The notes under the pieces: generated by a model
The model's database searches: none
Told to the model about the DNA's origin: nothing
Seen by the model: the letters and a program-made list of their open reading frames with translations, nothing else
Position numbers and translations under genes: made by a program
From: a bacterium
Lineage (GTDB): Bacteria; Cyanobacteriota; Vampirovibrionia; Gastranaerophilales; Gastranaerophilaceae
DNA: 64,000 nt
Direction of reading: 5' to 3'
Assembly (NCBI GenBank): GCA_017396695.1
Contig: JAFQLC010000018.1
Location: forward strand, 124,001-188,000
In this document: positions 1-8,487 of the stretch, in pieces
Layout of the letters: each line of letters begins with the position of its first letter
Position numbering within the stretch: position 1 is the stretch's first letter

Positions 1-342
1 TTTTTTAAGATAATTTTCGACAATCCATTTGTCGCCTGCACCTGCCATTTCTGTTGCATCAACCAAAAACAAAATTAAATTTGCGCCTTCAAGTGCGTTA
101 TATGTTTCAGCGGATAAATTTTTTCCAAGTTCATTTAATGGTTTATGAACTCCTGGGGTATCCACAAAGACAATTTGCATGTTGTCATCTGTATATATAC
201 CTTTAATTTGCTTTCTTGTTGTTTGGGCGACAGGGCTTGTGATTGCAACCTTTTGCCCTAAGATAGAATTGAGCAGAGTAGATTTCCCTACGTTTGGTCT
301 TGAAATAATTGTTACGAAACCTGATTTAAACGAATTTTCCAT
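1..342 (-). CDS. era: GTPase Era (5' part; cut by left edge)
   Basis: Ribosome-assembly GTPase that binds the 3' end of 16S rRNA. Reading the minus strand from the ATG at 342 gives a G1 P-loop (RPNVGKST), a switch region (AQTTRKQ) and the G3 motif DTPG followed by VHKP, all typical of Era and spaced as in the family. The protein start, MENSFKSGFV, has the usual Era N-terminal length; a second in-frame ATG at 357 would add five residues and neither start has a clear Shine-Dalgarno. The G4 motif and the KH domain lie outside the window. It is divergent from the large envelope gene at 408. Confidence 0.9.
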   Translation of the reverse strand, partial: MENSFKSGFVTIISRPNVGKSTLLNSILGQKVAITSPVAQTTRKQIKGIYTDDNMQIVFVDTPGVHKPLNELGKNLSAETYNALEGANLILFLVDATEMAGAGDKWIVENYLKK

Positions 343-407
343 TTTGCACTTAATCATTTTTGTTGTAAACTTAATTATAGCATGACTTTTGGTAAGGGTA
401 AGGTTTT

Positions 408-2954
408 TTGAAAAAATTTTTTATTTCAATATTTATTTTTTCAATTATTGTGCAACAAGTGTTAGCATATGGCAAAGAATTTAAAAATATGCTTGTTGAC
501 CTTGAAATTGGCCGTGCAGGCGAAGATACCTATAAAGTCAATTTAAAAACAGAAGTTCCTTATCCAGATGAAATAAAAATTGTTAAAAAGTCAGATTATA
601 ATTACTATATTCTGCTTGCAGAAACTTATAGTTTAGTTAAAACCACAAAATCGCAAGGCACAATTAAATCAATCAAAGTTGATACTTATCCTTATGCAGA
701 GCAAAATTTTGAAAATGGTTTCACAAAAGTAACTTTTAACACTACTCGCCCTGTCGAATTTATTGTGAGTTTAAGTGCAAACAGAGCCTCTAAATTCCCT
801 GTTATGGATTTAGTTCGCCTTGCTCGTCTTGATAATCTATACAAAGAAAATAATTTTGATTACCTAAATCCAAAATATAAAGTGGCAGAAGTGGCGCTTC
901 CAGAAAAAACTGCCCAAAAAGAAGCGGCAGTAGTGAAAAAAGAAACTCAAGCGCCTCAAAAAGTTGCTCAAGCAACTGCAAAACAACCTGTTGTAAAACA
1001 AGCGCAAAAATCTGCAATTGTGGCGCAAAAGGCAACACAAAGCGAAAAAGTAGCGCAAGTGCCTCAAAAAGCTGTGCAAAAAGAAGTTATAAAACCTGTT
1101 CAGAAAGAAGCTCCAAAGGTTGCGCCTCCAGCAAAACCACAAACTGTTGCGAAAGCTCCTCAACTGCCTAAAGTGGAAACAAAAAAACAAGAGCAACCAC
1201 AAAAAACAGTAACTGCCCAAAAAATAGCTTCTGCGCCAAAAGCAACTGCAAAACCTGCTGAAGCACAAAAGGTAACAACACCTCAAAAACAAGCACAACC
1301 TCAATCTAAAAAAGTTGAAACTAAACAAACAACAGAGAAAAAACAAGTTGAAAAAGCTCTGCCACAAGCACCTGCAAAAGTTGCTCAAGCACCAGCGAAG
1401 TTTGCATTTTCGGATGTCCAAAGCCCAAAAGAAATGCCAAAAGTGCCTGAAATTACAGAAGATAAAGCGCCTGATAACATAGAGCTTGAACCAATTGAAA
1501 AAATCGAAGAAGAACCAGTTCCAAATGATTTCAAAAACACAATTTTATCTTTCTTAATTGGTAACAAAATCAGTATTTTGGCGGGTTTGATTTTGCTTAT
1601 TGCAATTTCTGCTCTTTCTAAAATGAAGAAAAAATCTTCTAATGGTTTAGTTCCTGTCGTTGCTCCTGTGGTAGAGGAAACTCAAACAACAGAAAACTTT
1701 GAAAATGTTTTAGAAGAAGAAGCAAAAGAAGAAACTCTTGTAACAAATATGGCGCAAGAAACATTGCAAAATACGGAAGAACAACAAGAAAAAACAGAAG
1801 AAATCGTTTTTTCTGTGCAAGAGACAGAAATTCCTAAAGAAATTGCGCCTTCTGCGCAAGAAGAGCTTATAGCTTCAGAAGAAATTGCGCAAGAAGAAAC
1901 AATATCTGAAGAAATAGCAGAAAATAATGAAATTTCAGAAAGAGAAACATTGGAAGAAATAAAAGAAGAAGAGCCTGAAATAGTTGCTTCTGTTCCAATT
2001 GAAGAACCATCCGCAGAAGAATTACCTATTGAAGAAACTGCTGAAATAGCTCAAACTGAAATTGTTGAAACATTAGAAGAAACCAAATCTCCAGAAGAAA
2101 TTGAAGAAGAAATTCAGCAAGAAATTAGGCAAGAAATTGAAAATGAAAATGTAGAAATTCTTGATGAAATTGACGAAACCGAAGAAGACATTTTAGAAGT
2201 TGCTGACATTAAAGAAGAGATAGAATCTGCAATCGGCGGAACTTATAATTCTCAAGAAGATGAAGAAGATGTTATCGAAATTCAAAAAGAAGAAAACATC
2301 TCTGTGCATAATTTAGATGTGATAAATAGACAAGCACCTTCAGGCAATTATGATGAAGAAGACTTAATTGAGCTTGATGAAATCAAAAATGAAATAGCTG
2401 AAATTAAAAATAATTTATCGGCAAAAGAAACAGAGTCGCAAGTTGAAATTATTGAGATAGAACAAACAGAAAAAGTTGAAACAATAGAAACTGTGTCGCA
2501 AGTTGAAATTTCAAAACCACAACCAAAAGAAATATCAAAAGTATCTATAACAAAACCTGTGCCAGAACTAAAACAAGCGCCTCTAAGACAAGTAAAACAA
2601 GTGCCAGAAAAATTGGCGCCAAAGAGTGCGCCTGCTCTTCAACCTGTGCCACCTAAAAAAGCTCCAATTAAAAAAGCGCCTGTTGCAAGAATTTTGTGCA
2701 AAACTCAAATCGAAAACGACAGAGGACTTTATTTGGCTGATTATGCTGGAAATAAGGCGCTTGTGGGTTATGTAAATAACAATGTTTTTGTTCTTTATAA
2801 CTTTAAAAAGACAAAAATTAGAAATAATGAAATTATCTTCAGACTCTCAGAAGCAAAACCAAAAGAAGATTTATATTATGTTATGGTAGATAATAAGAAA
2901 TTTTTAATTAAATCTGAACAATACAGATTATCTCTAATGCAAAAAATTTCTTAA
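408..2954 (+). CDS. Large single-pass envelope protein with basic periplasmic and acidic cytoplasmic low-complexity arms
   Basis: Unrecognised family, 848 aa. Order of parts: signal peptide at residues 1-20; a beta-rich AMIN-like domain to about 150; an Ala/Lys/Gln/Pro-rich basic linker of about 165-370; a membrane segment at about 388-406 followed by KMKKK; a strongly acidic Glu/Ile-rich stretch of about 420-690; a short Lys/Pro-rich spacer; and a compact beta-rich C-terminal domain of about 760-848. The start is TTG with AAGG/GTAAGGG just upstream; no ATG is available in frame nearby. The layout recalls FimV-type polar hub proteins (periplasmic domain, one TM, acidic cytoplasmic arm), but I see no LysM domain, so this is an analogy only. 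It precedes the flagellar block by 128 nt. Confidence 0.75.
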   Translation: MKKFFISIFIFSIIVQQVLAYGKEFKNMLVDLEIGRAGEDTYKVNLKTEVPYPDEIKIVKKSDYNYYILLAETYSLVKTTKSQGTIKSIKVDTYPYAEQNFENGFTKVTFNTTRPVEFIVSLSANRASKFPVMDLVRLARLDNLYKENNFDYLNPKYKVAEVALPEKTAQKEAAVVKKETQAPQKVAQATAKQPVVKQAQKSAIVAQKATQSEKVAQVPQKAVQKEVIKPVQKEAPKVAPPAKPQTVAKAPQLPKVETKKQEQPQKTVTAQKIASAPKATAKPAEAQKVTTPQKQAQPQSKKVETKQTTEKKQVEKALPQAPAKVAQAPAKFAFSDVQSPKEMPKVPEITEDKAPDNIELEPIEKIEEEPVPNDFKNTILSFLIGNKISILAGLILLIAISALSKMKKKSSNGLVPVVAPVVEETQTTENFENVLEEEAKEETLVTNMAQETLQNTEEQQEKTEEIVFSVQETEIPKEIAPSAQEELIASEEIAQEETISEEIAENNEISERETLEEIKEEEPEIVASVPIEEPSAEELPIEETAEIAQTEIVETLEETKSPEEIEEEIQQEIRQEIENENVEILDEIDETEEDILEVADIKEEIESAIGGTYNSQEDEEDVIEIQKEENISVHNLDVINRQAPSGNYDEEDLIELDEIKNEIAEIKNNLSAKETESQVEIIEIEQTEKVETIETVSQVEISKPQPKEISKVSITKPVPELKQAPLRQVKQVPEKLAPKSAPALQPVPPKKAPIKKAPVARILCKTQIENDRGLYLADYAGNKALVGYVNNNVFVLYNFKKTKIRNNEIIFRLSEAKPKEDLYYVMVDNKKFLIKSEQYRLSLMQKIS

Positions 2955-3044
2955 TTTATTAATCCATGGATTTATTTTTAAACCCTTTTAAAATCAACCT
3001 TTGGGTCGATGTAGCTATATAGCCTTTTAGGTTAAATTATTAGT

Positions 3045-3066
3045 GTGCAAAAAGTATAACTTGCAC
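3045..3066. promoter_or_regulatory. Inverted repeat upstream of the flagellar block
   Basis: GTGCAA (3045-3050) and TTGCAC (3061-3066) form a perfect 6-bp inverted repeat with a 10-nt spacer. It ends 16 nt before the transglycosylase ATG and includes the GTATAAC sequence, which could be a -10 element. It could be an operator or an mRNA hairpin near the ribosome site (GAGG at about 3072). No recognisable sigma-28 promoter was found here. Confidence 0.3.
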
Positions 3067-3082
3067 AAATGAGGTAGGTATA

Positions 3083-3688
3083 ATGCAAATAGCAGGGGAG
3101 ATGATTTCGTCTCTAGACTTTACGTTAAGACGTATTAGCTCTATTGAACAAGGTTTCAATAGCTTGTTTCCTGCTGGCAAAACAGAAAACATTGCCACAT
3201 CAAAAGAAGCTCAAGAATTTAAGGAAATTTTAGACAAAACAACTACACAAACCACCTCAAAACCAACTAATGTGGCAAATTCTCAACCTATCTCGCGTGC
3301 TGGCATAGAAGATTTAATCGCAAAATATGCCGAAAAAAACGACCTTGATGTTAATTTTGTAAGGGCTGTAATTAAGCAAGAAAGCGGCTTTAACCCTAAA
3401 GCAACATCTAGGGCAGGGGCAATGGGTTTAATGCAACTTATGCCGAACACTGCTCGAGGGCTTGGTGTCAGAGATGCCTATAACCCTGAAGAGAACATCA
3501 TGGGCGGAACAAAGTATTTGAAATCTTTGATGACAAAATTTGACGGAAATCCTGAACTTGCGCTTGCTGCGTATAACGCAGGACCTTATACAGTGCAAAA
3601 ATATAATGGCATTCCGCCATATTCTGAAACACAAAGATATGTGAAAAATGTTATGGCAAATTGGGAGAACTTGAAAAATGATAACTAG
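3083..3688 (+). CDS. Lytic transglycosylase, SLT family 1, flagellum-associated
   Basis: Cleaves peptidoglycan glycan strands; its position suggests it opens the wall for the flagellar rod. The C-terminal half is a classical SLT domain: catalytic Glu100 in KQESGF, then GLMQLMP, the AYNAGP motif and a closing YV helix. Residues 1-70 are a low-similarity leader without a clear signal peptide. GAGG lies 8-9 nt before the ATG. The stop overlaps the start of flgF by 11 nt, so the two are co-translated. FlgJ downstream has only the rod-binding domain, so this gene probably supplies the muramidase activity that is fused to FlgJ in Proteobacteria (inference). Confidence 0.88.
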   Translation: MQIAGEMISSLDFTLRRISSIEQGFNSLFPAGKTENIATSKEAQEFKEILDKTTTQTTSKPTNVANSQPISRAGIEDLIAKYAEKNDLDVNFVRAVIKQESGFNPKATSRAGAMGLMQLMPNTARGLGVRDAYNPEENIMGGTKYLKSLMTKFDGNPELALAAYNAGPYTVQKYNGIPPYSETQRYVKNVMANWENLKNDN

Positions 3689-4541
3689 AGGACTTGAATC
3701 TGCCACAAACGGTATGAAAGCGTTAATTGATTATCAAGATGTTGTTGCAAATAACATCGCTAACGTAAACACAACAAGTTTCAAAAGAACAAATATAGCA
3801 TTCAAAAATGTTATGGATATGGTGATAGCTGATAAATCAGATATGAAGGCACCAACTGCGCCTGCTCGAGAAATGGGCATTTTATCTGCAGGGCCTATGA
3901 CAGATAGAACATATCTTGATTTTTCTCAAGGAACACTTATTCAAACAGGTAAATCACTCGATATTGCAATTGAAGGTGGTGGGTTCTTCAAAATTAAAGA
4001 ACAAAACAAAATCAATGAACCTACAAATGAAACAAACACATATTATTCAAGAAATGGCAGTTTCCACCTAACAGATGAATATTATCTTGTGAACAATTTA
4101 GGTGATTATGTTCTTGATGATCAAAATAGAAGAATAAGAATTGTTCGTGACCCTGAAGACCCTGAAAATAACATCGATAACAGAGTTGATGTAAACAAAG
4201 ATATTACAATTTCAGAAAACGGAACAATAAATGTAACTAACCCTGATTATCAAAGAGTTTTACAAACAATTCAAATTGTTGATTTTGATAATTTGGAAAA
4301 TGTGGGTCCAATTGGTGATAGCAGATACAGAGTTTTAGAAGGCAGAGATGCTGGAATGTATCGCAAAACAAGAGGTTTCACACTTAACCAAGGTTCTCTT
4401 GAAGGGGCGAATGTGAACACAGTGCATGAGATGATACACACAATCAGCATTTCAAGAGCCTACGAAACACTTGCCACAATGGTAAGAACACAAGGAGAAA
4501 GCTTATCGACAGCGATTGAGCTTGGAAAGATAAAAGGATAA
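3678..4541 (+). CDS. flgF: Flagellar basal-body rod protein FlgF
   Basis: Proximal-rod component of the flagellar basal body, exported by the flagellar type III apparatus. The N-terminus has the rod/hook consensus (ANNIANVNTTSFKR) and the C-terminus ends with the matching helix around SISRAYETLATMVRTQ. The middle has the DIAIEGGGFFKI signature shared with FlgG. At 287 aa it is slightly long for the family. It could also be called FlgG-like; the order before a better FlgG match favours FlgF. It starts inside the upstream transglycosylase gene and has no Shine-Dalgarno of its own. Confidence 0.88.
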   Translation: MITRGLESATNGMKALIDYQDVVANNIANVNTTSFKRTNIAFKNVMDMVIADKSDMKAPTAPAREMGILSAGPMTDRTYLDFSQGTLIQTGKSLDIAIEGGGFFKIKEQNKINEPTNETNTYYSRNGSFHLTDEYYLVNNLGDYVLDDQNRRIRIVRDPEDPENNIDNRVDVNKDITISENGTINVTNPDYQRVLQTIQIVDFDNLENVGPIGDSRYRVLEGRDAGMYRKTRGFTLNQGSLEGANVNTVHEMIHTISISRAYETLATMVRTQGESLSTAIELGKIKG

Positions 4542-4559
4542 TAGAAAAAGGATAACAAT

Positions 4560-5345
4560 ATGCTAAGATCTCTTTCAGTTGGTGCGACAGGTATGATTGC
4601 ACAACAAAACAATTTAGACATTATAGCCAACAACGTAGCGAACATCAACACAAATGGCTACAAAAAAGTTCGTGCTGAATTTCAAGATTTAATTTATCAA
4701 CAACACAGAACTCCTGGTGCTCAAGTTGGGCAAGGTACATTCGTTCCTGTCGGCGTTGAATATGGTCTTGGTGTTAGAACTGCTGCAACAACAAGAATTT
4801 TTGAATCAGGTGTAATGAATTCAACTGGCAGAGAACTTGATATCGCAATTGAAGGCGATGGTTTCTTACAAATTACACTTGATGATGGTACAGTTGCTTA
4901 CACAAGAGACGGCGCACTCAAAATGGATGCCAACGGTTTGCTTGTAACAAGCGAAGGCTACCAAACTCAACCACCAATTCAAATTCCAACTAACACATCT
5001 AAAATTAATATTTCAACAGATGGAAACGTGTATGTAACAATTGGTGCTCAAACAGAACAAACACCTGCAGGGCAACTTCAATTAGTTAAATTCCAAAATA
5101 ACTCAGGTCTTCTTGCAATAGGTCATAACCTATATAAAGAAACACCAGGGTCTGGAACTCCTGTTCCTGGTATCCCAGGGCAAGATGGCTACGGAACAAT
5201 TCAACAAGGCTTCCTCGAAGGCTCTAACGTTCAAACTGTTGAAGAATTAGTTAACTTGATTAAAGCTGAACGTGCTTTTGAAAGTAACTCAAAAGTAATT
5301 ACTTCAGCTTCAAGCATATTGGAGCAAACAAATAGGATACAATAA
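4560..5345 (+). CDS. flgG: Flagellar distal rod protein FlgG
   Basis: Forms the distal rod of the basal body. Typical features are the N-terminal LRSLSVGATGM start, the ANNVANINTNGYKK motif, DIAIEGDGFLQI in the middle, and the C-terminal EGSNVQTVEELVNLI followed by the AFESNSKVI helix. The length of 261 aa is exactly the family norm. AAAGGA is placed 8 nt before the ATG. Its stop codon overlaps the flgA start (TAATG). Confidence 0.96.
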   Translation: MLRSLSVGATGMIAQQNNLDIIANNVANINTNGYKKVRAEFQDLIYQQHRTPGAQVGQGTFVPVGVEYGLGVRTAATTRIFESGVMNSTGRELDIAIEGDGFLQITLDDGTVAYTRDGALKMDANGLLVTSEGYQTQPPIQIPTNTSKINISTDGNVYVTIGAQTEQTPAGQLQLVKFQNNSGLLAIGHNLYKETPGSGTPVPGIPGQDGYGTIQQGFLEGSNVQTVEELVNLIKAERAFESNSKVITSASSILEQTNRIQ

Positions 5346-6076
5346 TGCATAAATTGATGAGAATATTTTTAATAATGCTTGTTTTGGGTATTGCATCTAA
5401 TGCCCAAGCTCGTGTTGTTCAAAAATCTGAACTCATCAATATTGTTGAAAAAATTGTGTATGACCAAACTGCAGAATATATGGCGCAATATAACGTCGGC
5501 AAAATCGATGTTAAAGTTGTGAATATGCCAATTGAATCAATTACCACATCAGGAGATGCTCCAATAAAAGTTAGAGTCATTTCCAATTTTGACAGATTTC
5601 TAACTTATGACATCAAAAAAGTAATGGTGATTGATGCTGATACAGAAAAAGTTATTAAAACAATCCCAACAAATGTCAGAACATTGGTTTATAAAGATGT
5701 TTTAGTTTCAACTGCAAGAATTGGGCTTTTATCTCCAATTAATCTTTCAAACACAAAAGTTGAAAACTTGGAAGTTGGAAGTGTTATAGAGCAGGTTATG
5801 GATAAAATTGATTCCAATTCTCCACTAATTGCGCTTCGCCCTATAATGCTTGGCAAAATGGTGCTTAAAACATCAGTTAGAAAAAAACCAGATGTTGCGA
5901 AATTGGAAGCGGTGAAAATAAGCTTTGTTCAAAACGATATGATAAATATTGAAGTTGATGGCATAGCAGAAGCTGAAGGAAACATTGGCGACACAATTCT
6001 TGTTAAAAACACAAGATTTAATAAAATTCACACTGCCTTAATCACAGGGAAAAACAGAGTAGAGGTTAAATTATGA
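5345..6076 (+). CDS. flgA: FlgA, P-ring assembly chaperone
   Basis: Periplasmic chaperone that helps FlgI polymerise into the P ring. Residues 1-23 are a signal peptide ending ANAQA. The C-terminal part is an SAF/FlgA-type beta-clip domain, ending with the family pattern of a GDTILVKN strand, NKIHTALITGKN and a final V-x-V. 243 aa. The start overlaps the flgG stop by one base and the end overlaps flgH by 4 nt, indicating translational coupling. Confidence 0.88.
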   Translation: MHKLMRIFLIMLVLGIASNAQARVVQKSELINIVEKIVYDQTAEYMAQYNVGKIDVKVVNMPIESITTSGDAPIKVRVISNFDRFLTYDIKKVMVIDADTEKVIKTIPTNVRTLVYKDVLVSTARIGLLSPINLSNTKVENLEVGSVIEQVMDKIDSNSPLIALRPIMLGKMVLKTSVRKKPDVAKLEAVKISFVQNDMINIEVDGIAEAEGNIGDTILVKNTRFNKIHTALITGKNRVEVKL

Positions 6077-6684
6077 AAAAATATCTATTGATTCTAAGTT
6101 TGATATTATGTGCTAGCTTGCCAGCAAGCGCTGAAAGCCTTTTTACATTGAATGCAACTCATGCAAACTATGTTGAATCAAGACCATTATATGGCACAGT
6201 TCGCGCGAGAAACGTTGGAGATTTAGTGACAATTATTTTAGAAGAAACACCAACTTTCCAAGATTCAGGCACATATAAAACAGAAAAAGAATCAAGCATA
6301 GTTGATAACATTACTCAAGCAATAAATTCTATATTCAAAACAAGCTGGTCGGCTCATCTAGATGGCGCTAATGGCAGCATTTCAGTTGATTCTGGCACTT
6401 CAACAAAAAGACAAATGACATTTAAAGATTCTGTTGCAGTCCAAGTTGTACAAGTTATGCCAAACGGCAATCTTTTAGTTCAAGGTAAAAAATCGCTCTT
6501 AAACCAAAACGAAAGAGTTGACCTATTAATTAGTGGAATAGTTGACCCAAGGTGGGTGAACCAAGCAGGTGAAATTGAATCAACAAGGGTTGCTAATCTG
6601 CAATTTGCACTAAACGGCGCAGGAACAGTAACAAGAGGACAAAACGAAGGTATTATAAACAGATTTATCAGAATGATATTCTAA
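6073..6684 (+). CDS. flgH: Flagellar L-ring protein FlgH
   Basis: Forms the outer-membrane L ring around the rod. The region RNVGDLVTIILEE and the later GNLLVQGKKS and LLISGIVDPRWV stretches are the FlgH core. 203 aa, near family length. The leader is about 21 residues ending PASA, consistent with signal peptidase I. A Cys occurs at position 13, but the preceding LIL does not fit a lipobox, so the usual FlgH lipoprotein anchor seems absent. Its presence shows that this organism has an outer membrane. Confidence 0.93.
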   Translation: MKKYLLILSLILCASLPASAESLFTLNATHANYVESRPLYGTVRARNVGDLVTIILEETPTFQDSGTYKTEKESSIVDNITQAINSIFKTSWSAHLDGANGSISVDSGTSTKRQMTFKDSVAVQVVQVMPNGNLLVQGKKSLLNQNERVDLLISGIVDPRWVNQAGEIESTRVANLQFALNGAGTVTRGQNEGIINRFIRMIF

Positions 6685-6704
6685 CAAAGGCTAACTTAAC
6701 AAGG

Positions 6705-7832
6705 ATGACAATTATGAAAAAAATATGGACGGCAATTTTATTAATAGCAATGGTAATCTCGCAAACAAGCGCAGTAAATGCAATTGTTGATGTGGCGCAC
6801 AAAGCAAGAATTAAAGATTTAGTTCATGTTAAAGGTGTTCGAGATAACCAAGTGGTGGGCTATGGTATTGTAGTTGGTCTGCAAAACACAGGTGACAACT
6901 CTCGTCACACTCAAATGACAGCGCAACAAATGCTTATGAACTTAGGCACTGTAATTGACCAAGCAAACTACATTCAAAAAGGTGCAGCAGCAGCAGTTAT
7001 CGTAACTGCTACAATCCCGCCTTTTGCAAAAAATGGTGATAGAGTGGACGTTACAGTTTCCGCTATGGCAGATGCTAAAAGTTTAAGAGGCGGTGTTCTT
7101 GTTCAAACACAACTTCGTGCACCAAATGGTGAAATTGTTGCAGTTGCGCAAGGCCCTCTGTCTTTAGGTGGTGGCGCAGGCGGTGCTGCAGGTGGTTCAA
7201 GCACAAGAAGTGGTGTTTCAACAACTGCAAGAGTTCCAGGTGGTGCAATCATTGAAAGAGATATTATGACAGAAATTGGTGATGAAACATCTCTTACTCT
7301 TCTTTTAGATAAAGCAGATTACACTGAAGCATCAAAAATCGCAAAAGCAATTTCAGGTGCCCTAACTCCTGCTCGAGCACTTGATGGTAGTGCAATTGAA
7401 GTTACAATTCCAGCTAAATTTTTAAACAATAGAATTGAATTTTTATCAATTTTAGAAAATATGGAAGTAACTATTCCTGAAGATAAAGCAAAAATTGTAA
7501 TTAATGAAAGAACAGGGACAGTTGTAATTGGTGCAAATGTAAAACTAGCGCCAGCAGCAATAGCGCATGGCGGCATCACAGTTACAATTAGAGCCCGCAA
7601 TGAAGTTTCGCAACCAAATGCTTTTGCAAGAGGAGAAACCGCAGGGGTAACAAATGCGGAGATTGAAGTAAAAGAAGAAAAAGCAAGCCTTGTTGAAATG
7701 AAAGCAAATTCAACACTTGGGGACCTTGTTGGTGCGCTAAACACAATTGGCGTTAAACCAACTGATTTAATCGCAATTTTGCAAGCTCTTAAATCATCAG
7801 GCAGTCTAAATGCTGATTTGGAGGTTATTTAA
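6705..7832 (+). CDS. flgI: Flagellar P-ring protein FlgI
   Basis: Peptidoglycan-embedded bushing of the basal body. After a signal peptide (cleavage near VNA) come the family motifs RIKDLVHVKGVRDNQ, GYGIVVGLQNTGD, a Gly/Ala-rich loop around residues 155-170 and the ERTGTVVIG segment. 375 aa, normal length. The first ATG (6705) and the ATG at 6714 (MKKIW) are both possible; the second gives a more typical signal peptide and has AAGGA 10 nt upstream. The stop overlaps the flgJ start. Confidence 0.95.
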   Translation: MTIMKKIWTAILLIAMVISQTSAVNAIVDVAHKARIKDLVHVKGVRDNQVVGYGIVVGLQNTGDNSRHTQMTAQQMLMNLGTVIDQANYIQKGAAAAVIVTATIPPFAKNGDRVDVTVSAMADAKSLRGGVLVQTQLRAPNGEIVAVAQGPLSLGGGAGGAAGGSSTRSGVSTTARVPGGAIIERDIMTEIGDETSLTLLLDKADYTEASKIAKAISGALTPARALDGSAIEVTIPAKFLNNRIEFLSILENMEVTIPEDKAKIVINERTGTVVIGANVKLAPAAIAHGGITVTIRARNEVSQPNAFARGETAGVTNAEIEVKEEKASLVEMKANSTLGDLVGALNTIGVKPTDLIAILQALKSSGSLNADLEVI

Positions 7833-8155
7833 TGACTGAATTTATTTCAAATTACCAAACACAATCTGCAAATAGAGACCCTCTAAATAACATTAGAGGT
7901 GCAAATATCAAAGGAAAAGCACAACTTAAAAAAGTTTGCGAAGAATTTGAAGGTATATTTGTTGCAAAAATGATGTCAACTTTAGACAAAACAGTTGATA
8001 GAGAAAACTCTCTATTCCAAGAATCGAAATATTTAACAAACTTAAAATCCGTAATGTATGCGGATTTAGGCCGCCAAGTGGCAACTAGTCCAACTTCGAA
8101 TATTGGGCTCGCTGCTCAAATGTATAAACAACTTGAAAGAACAGTAACCGACTAA
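7832..8155 (+). CDS. flgJ: FlgJ-type rod-binding protein (rod-binding domain only)
   Basis: Rod cap/scaffold during flagellar assembly. The 107-aa protein matches only the N-terminal rod-binding domain of FlgJ: a helix containing KVCEEFEGIFVAKMM, then the Y-x-x-L...LGRQVATS segment. The C-terminal glucosaminidase domain of proteobacterial FlgJ is missing, as in alphaproteobacteria and spirochaetes. The separate SLT enzyme at the head of this gene cluster probably replaces it. It starts on the last base of flgI. Confidence 0.88.
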   Translation: MTEFISNYQTQSANRDPLNNIRGANIKGKAQLKKVCEEFEGIFVAKMMSTLDKTVDRENSLFQESKYLTNLKSVMYADLGRQVATSPTSNIGLAAQMYKQLERTVTD

Positions 8156-8163
8156 GAGGAAAT

Positions 8164-8478
8164 ATGACAACATCAATTAATTCCAATCTAACTTCAACAA
8201 TCGCAAGCAATATTAGTAATTTAAGGCTATCTGGTGCATCTCGAGCGCTTGCTCGAGCTAATCGTCCAGTTCAAGAAATTGAAGCTGAAATTACAAATAA
8301 TATTCAAAAACAACAAGAAGAAGTAAGAGAAGAAAATATATTCAAAAATAAATTTTCTACAAGCCAAATTGAAGAAATGAAAGAACTTTCTCTTTGTTTT
8401 GGCGAAACTTTAACTGATGAAGATATCAGATATGGAATTAAATATGGCAGAAGCGTTATCGCTGATTATTCTGTGTAA
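8164..8478 (+). CDS. Unknown small flagellar-operon protein in the FlgM position
   Basis: 104 aa, not recognised from sequence. It is Ser/Asn-rich at the N-terminus with a predicted disordered start, then an acidic helix rich in Gln and Glu (about residues 35-60) and a C-terminal helix pair. In many bacteria the gene before flgN-flgK-flgL is flgM, the anti-sigma-28 factor, and the size and disordered N-terminus fit. However, the usual FlgM C-terminal pattern (I-x-x-G-x-Y-x-V-D...IA) is not clearly present. GAGGAA precedes the ATG. Confidence 0.6.
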   Translation: MTTSINSNLTSTIASNISNLRLSGASRALARANRPVQEIEAEITNNIQKQQEEVREENIFKNKFSTSQIEEMKELSLCFGETLTDEDIRYGIKYGRSVIADYSV

Positions 8479-8487
8479 GGAGCAATT

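Noticed and set aside
864-1421. 185-residue minus-strand open frame rich in Phe, Leu, Cys and Arg
   Set aside because: It is the antisense of the low-complexity Lys/Ala/Gln region of the gene at 408; composition is that of a shadow frame and it has no ribosome site.
2955-3044. Palindrome AATCCATGGATT and GCTATATAGC before the flagellar block as terminator or sigma-28 promoter
   Set aside because: No loop and T-tract for the first, and no TAAA/GCCGATAA pair at the right spacing for sigma-28.
7319-7744. 141-residue minus-strand open frame
   Set aside because: Antisense to flgI; no ribosome site and shadow-type composition.
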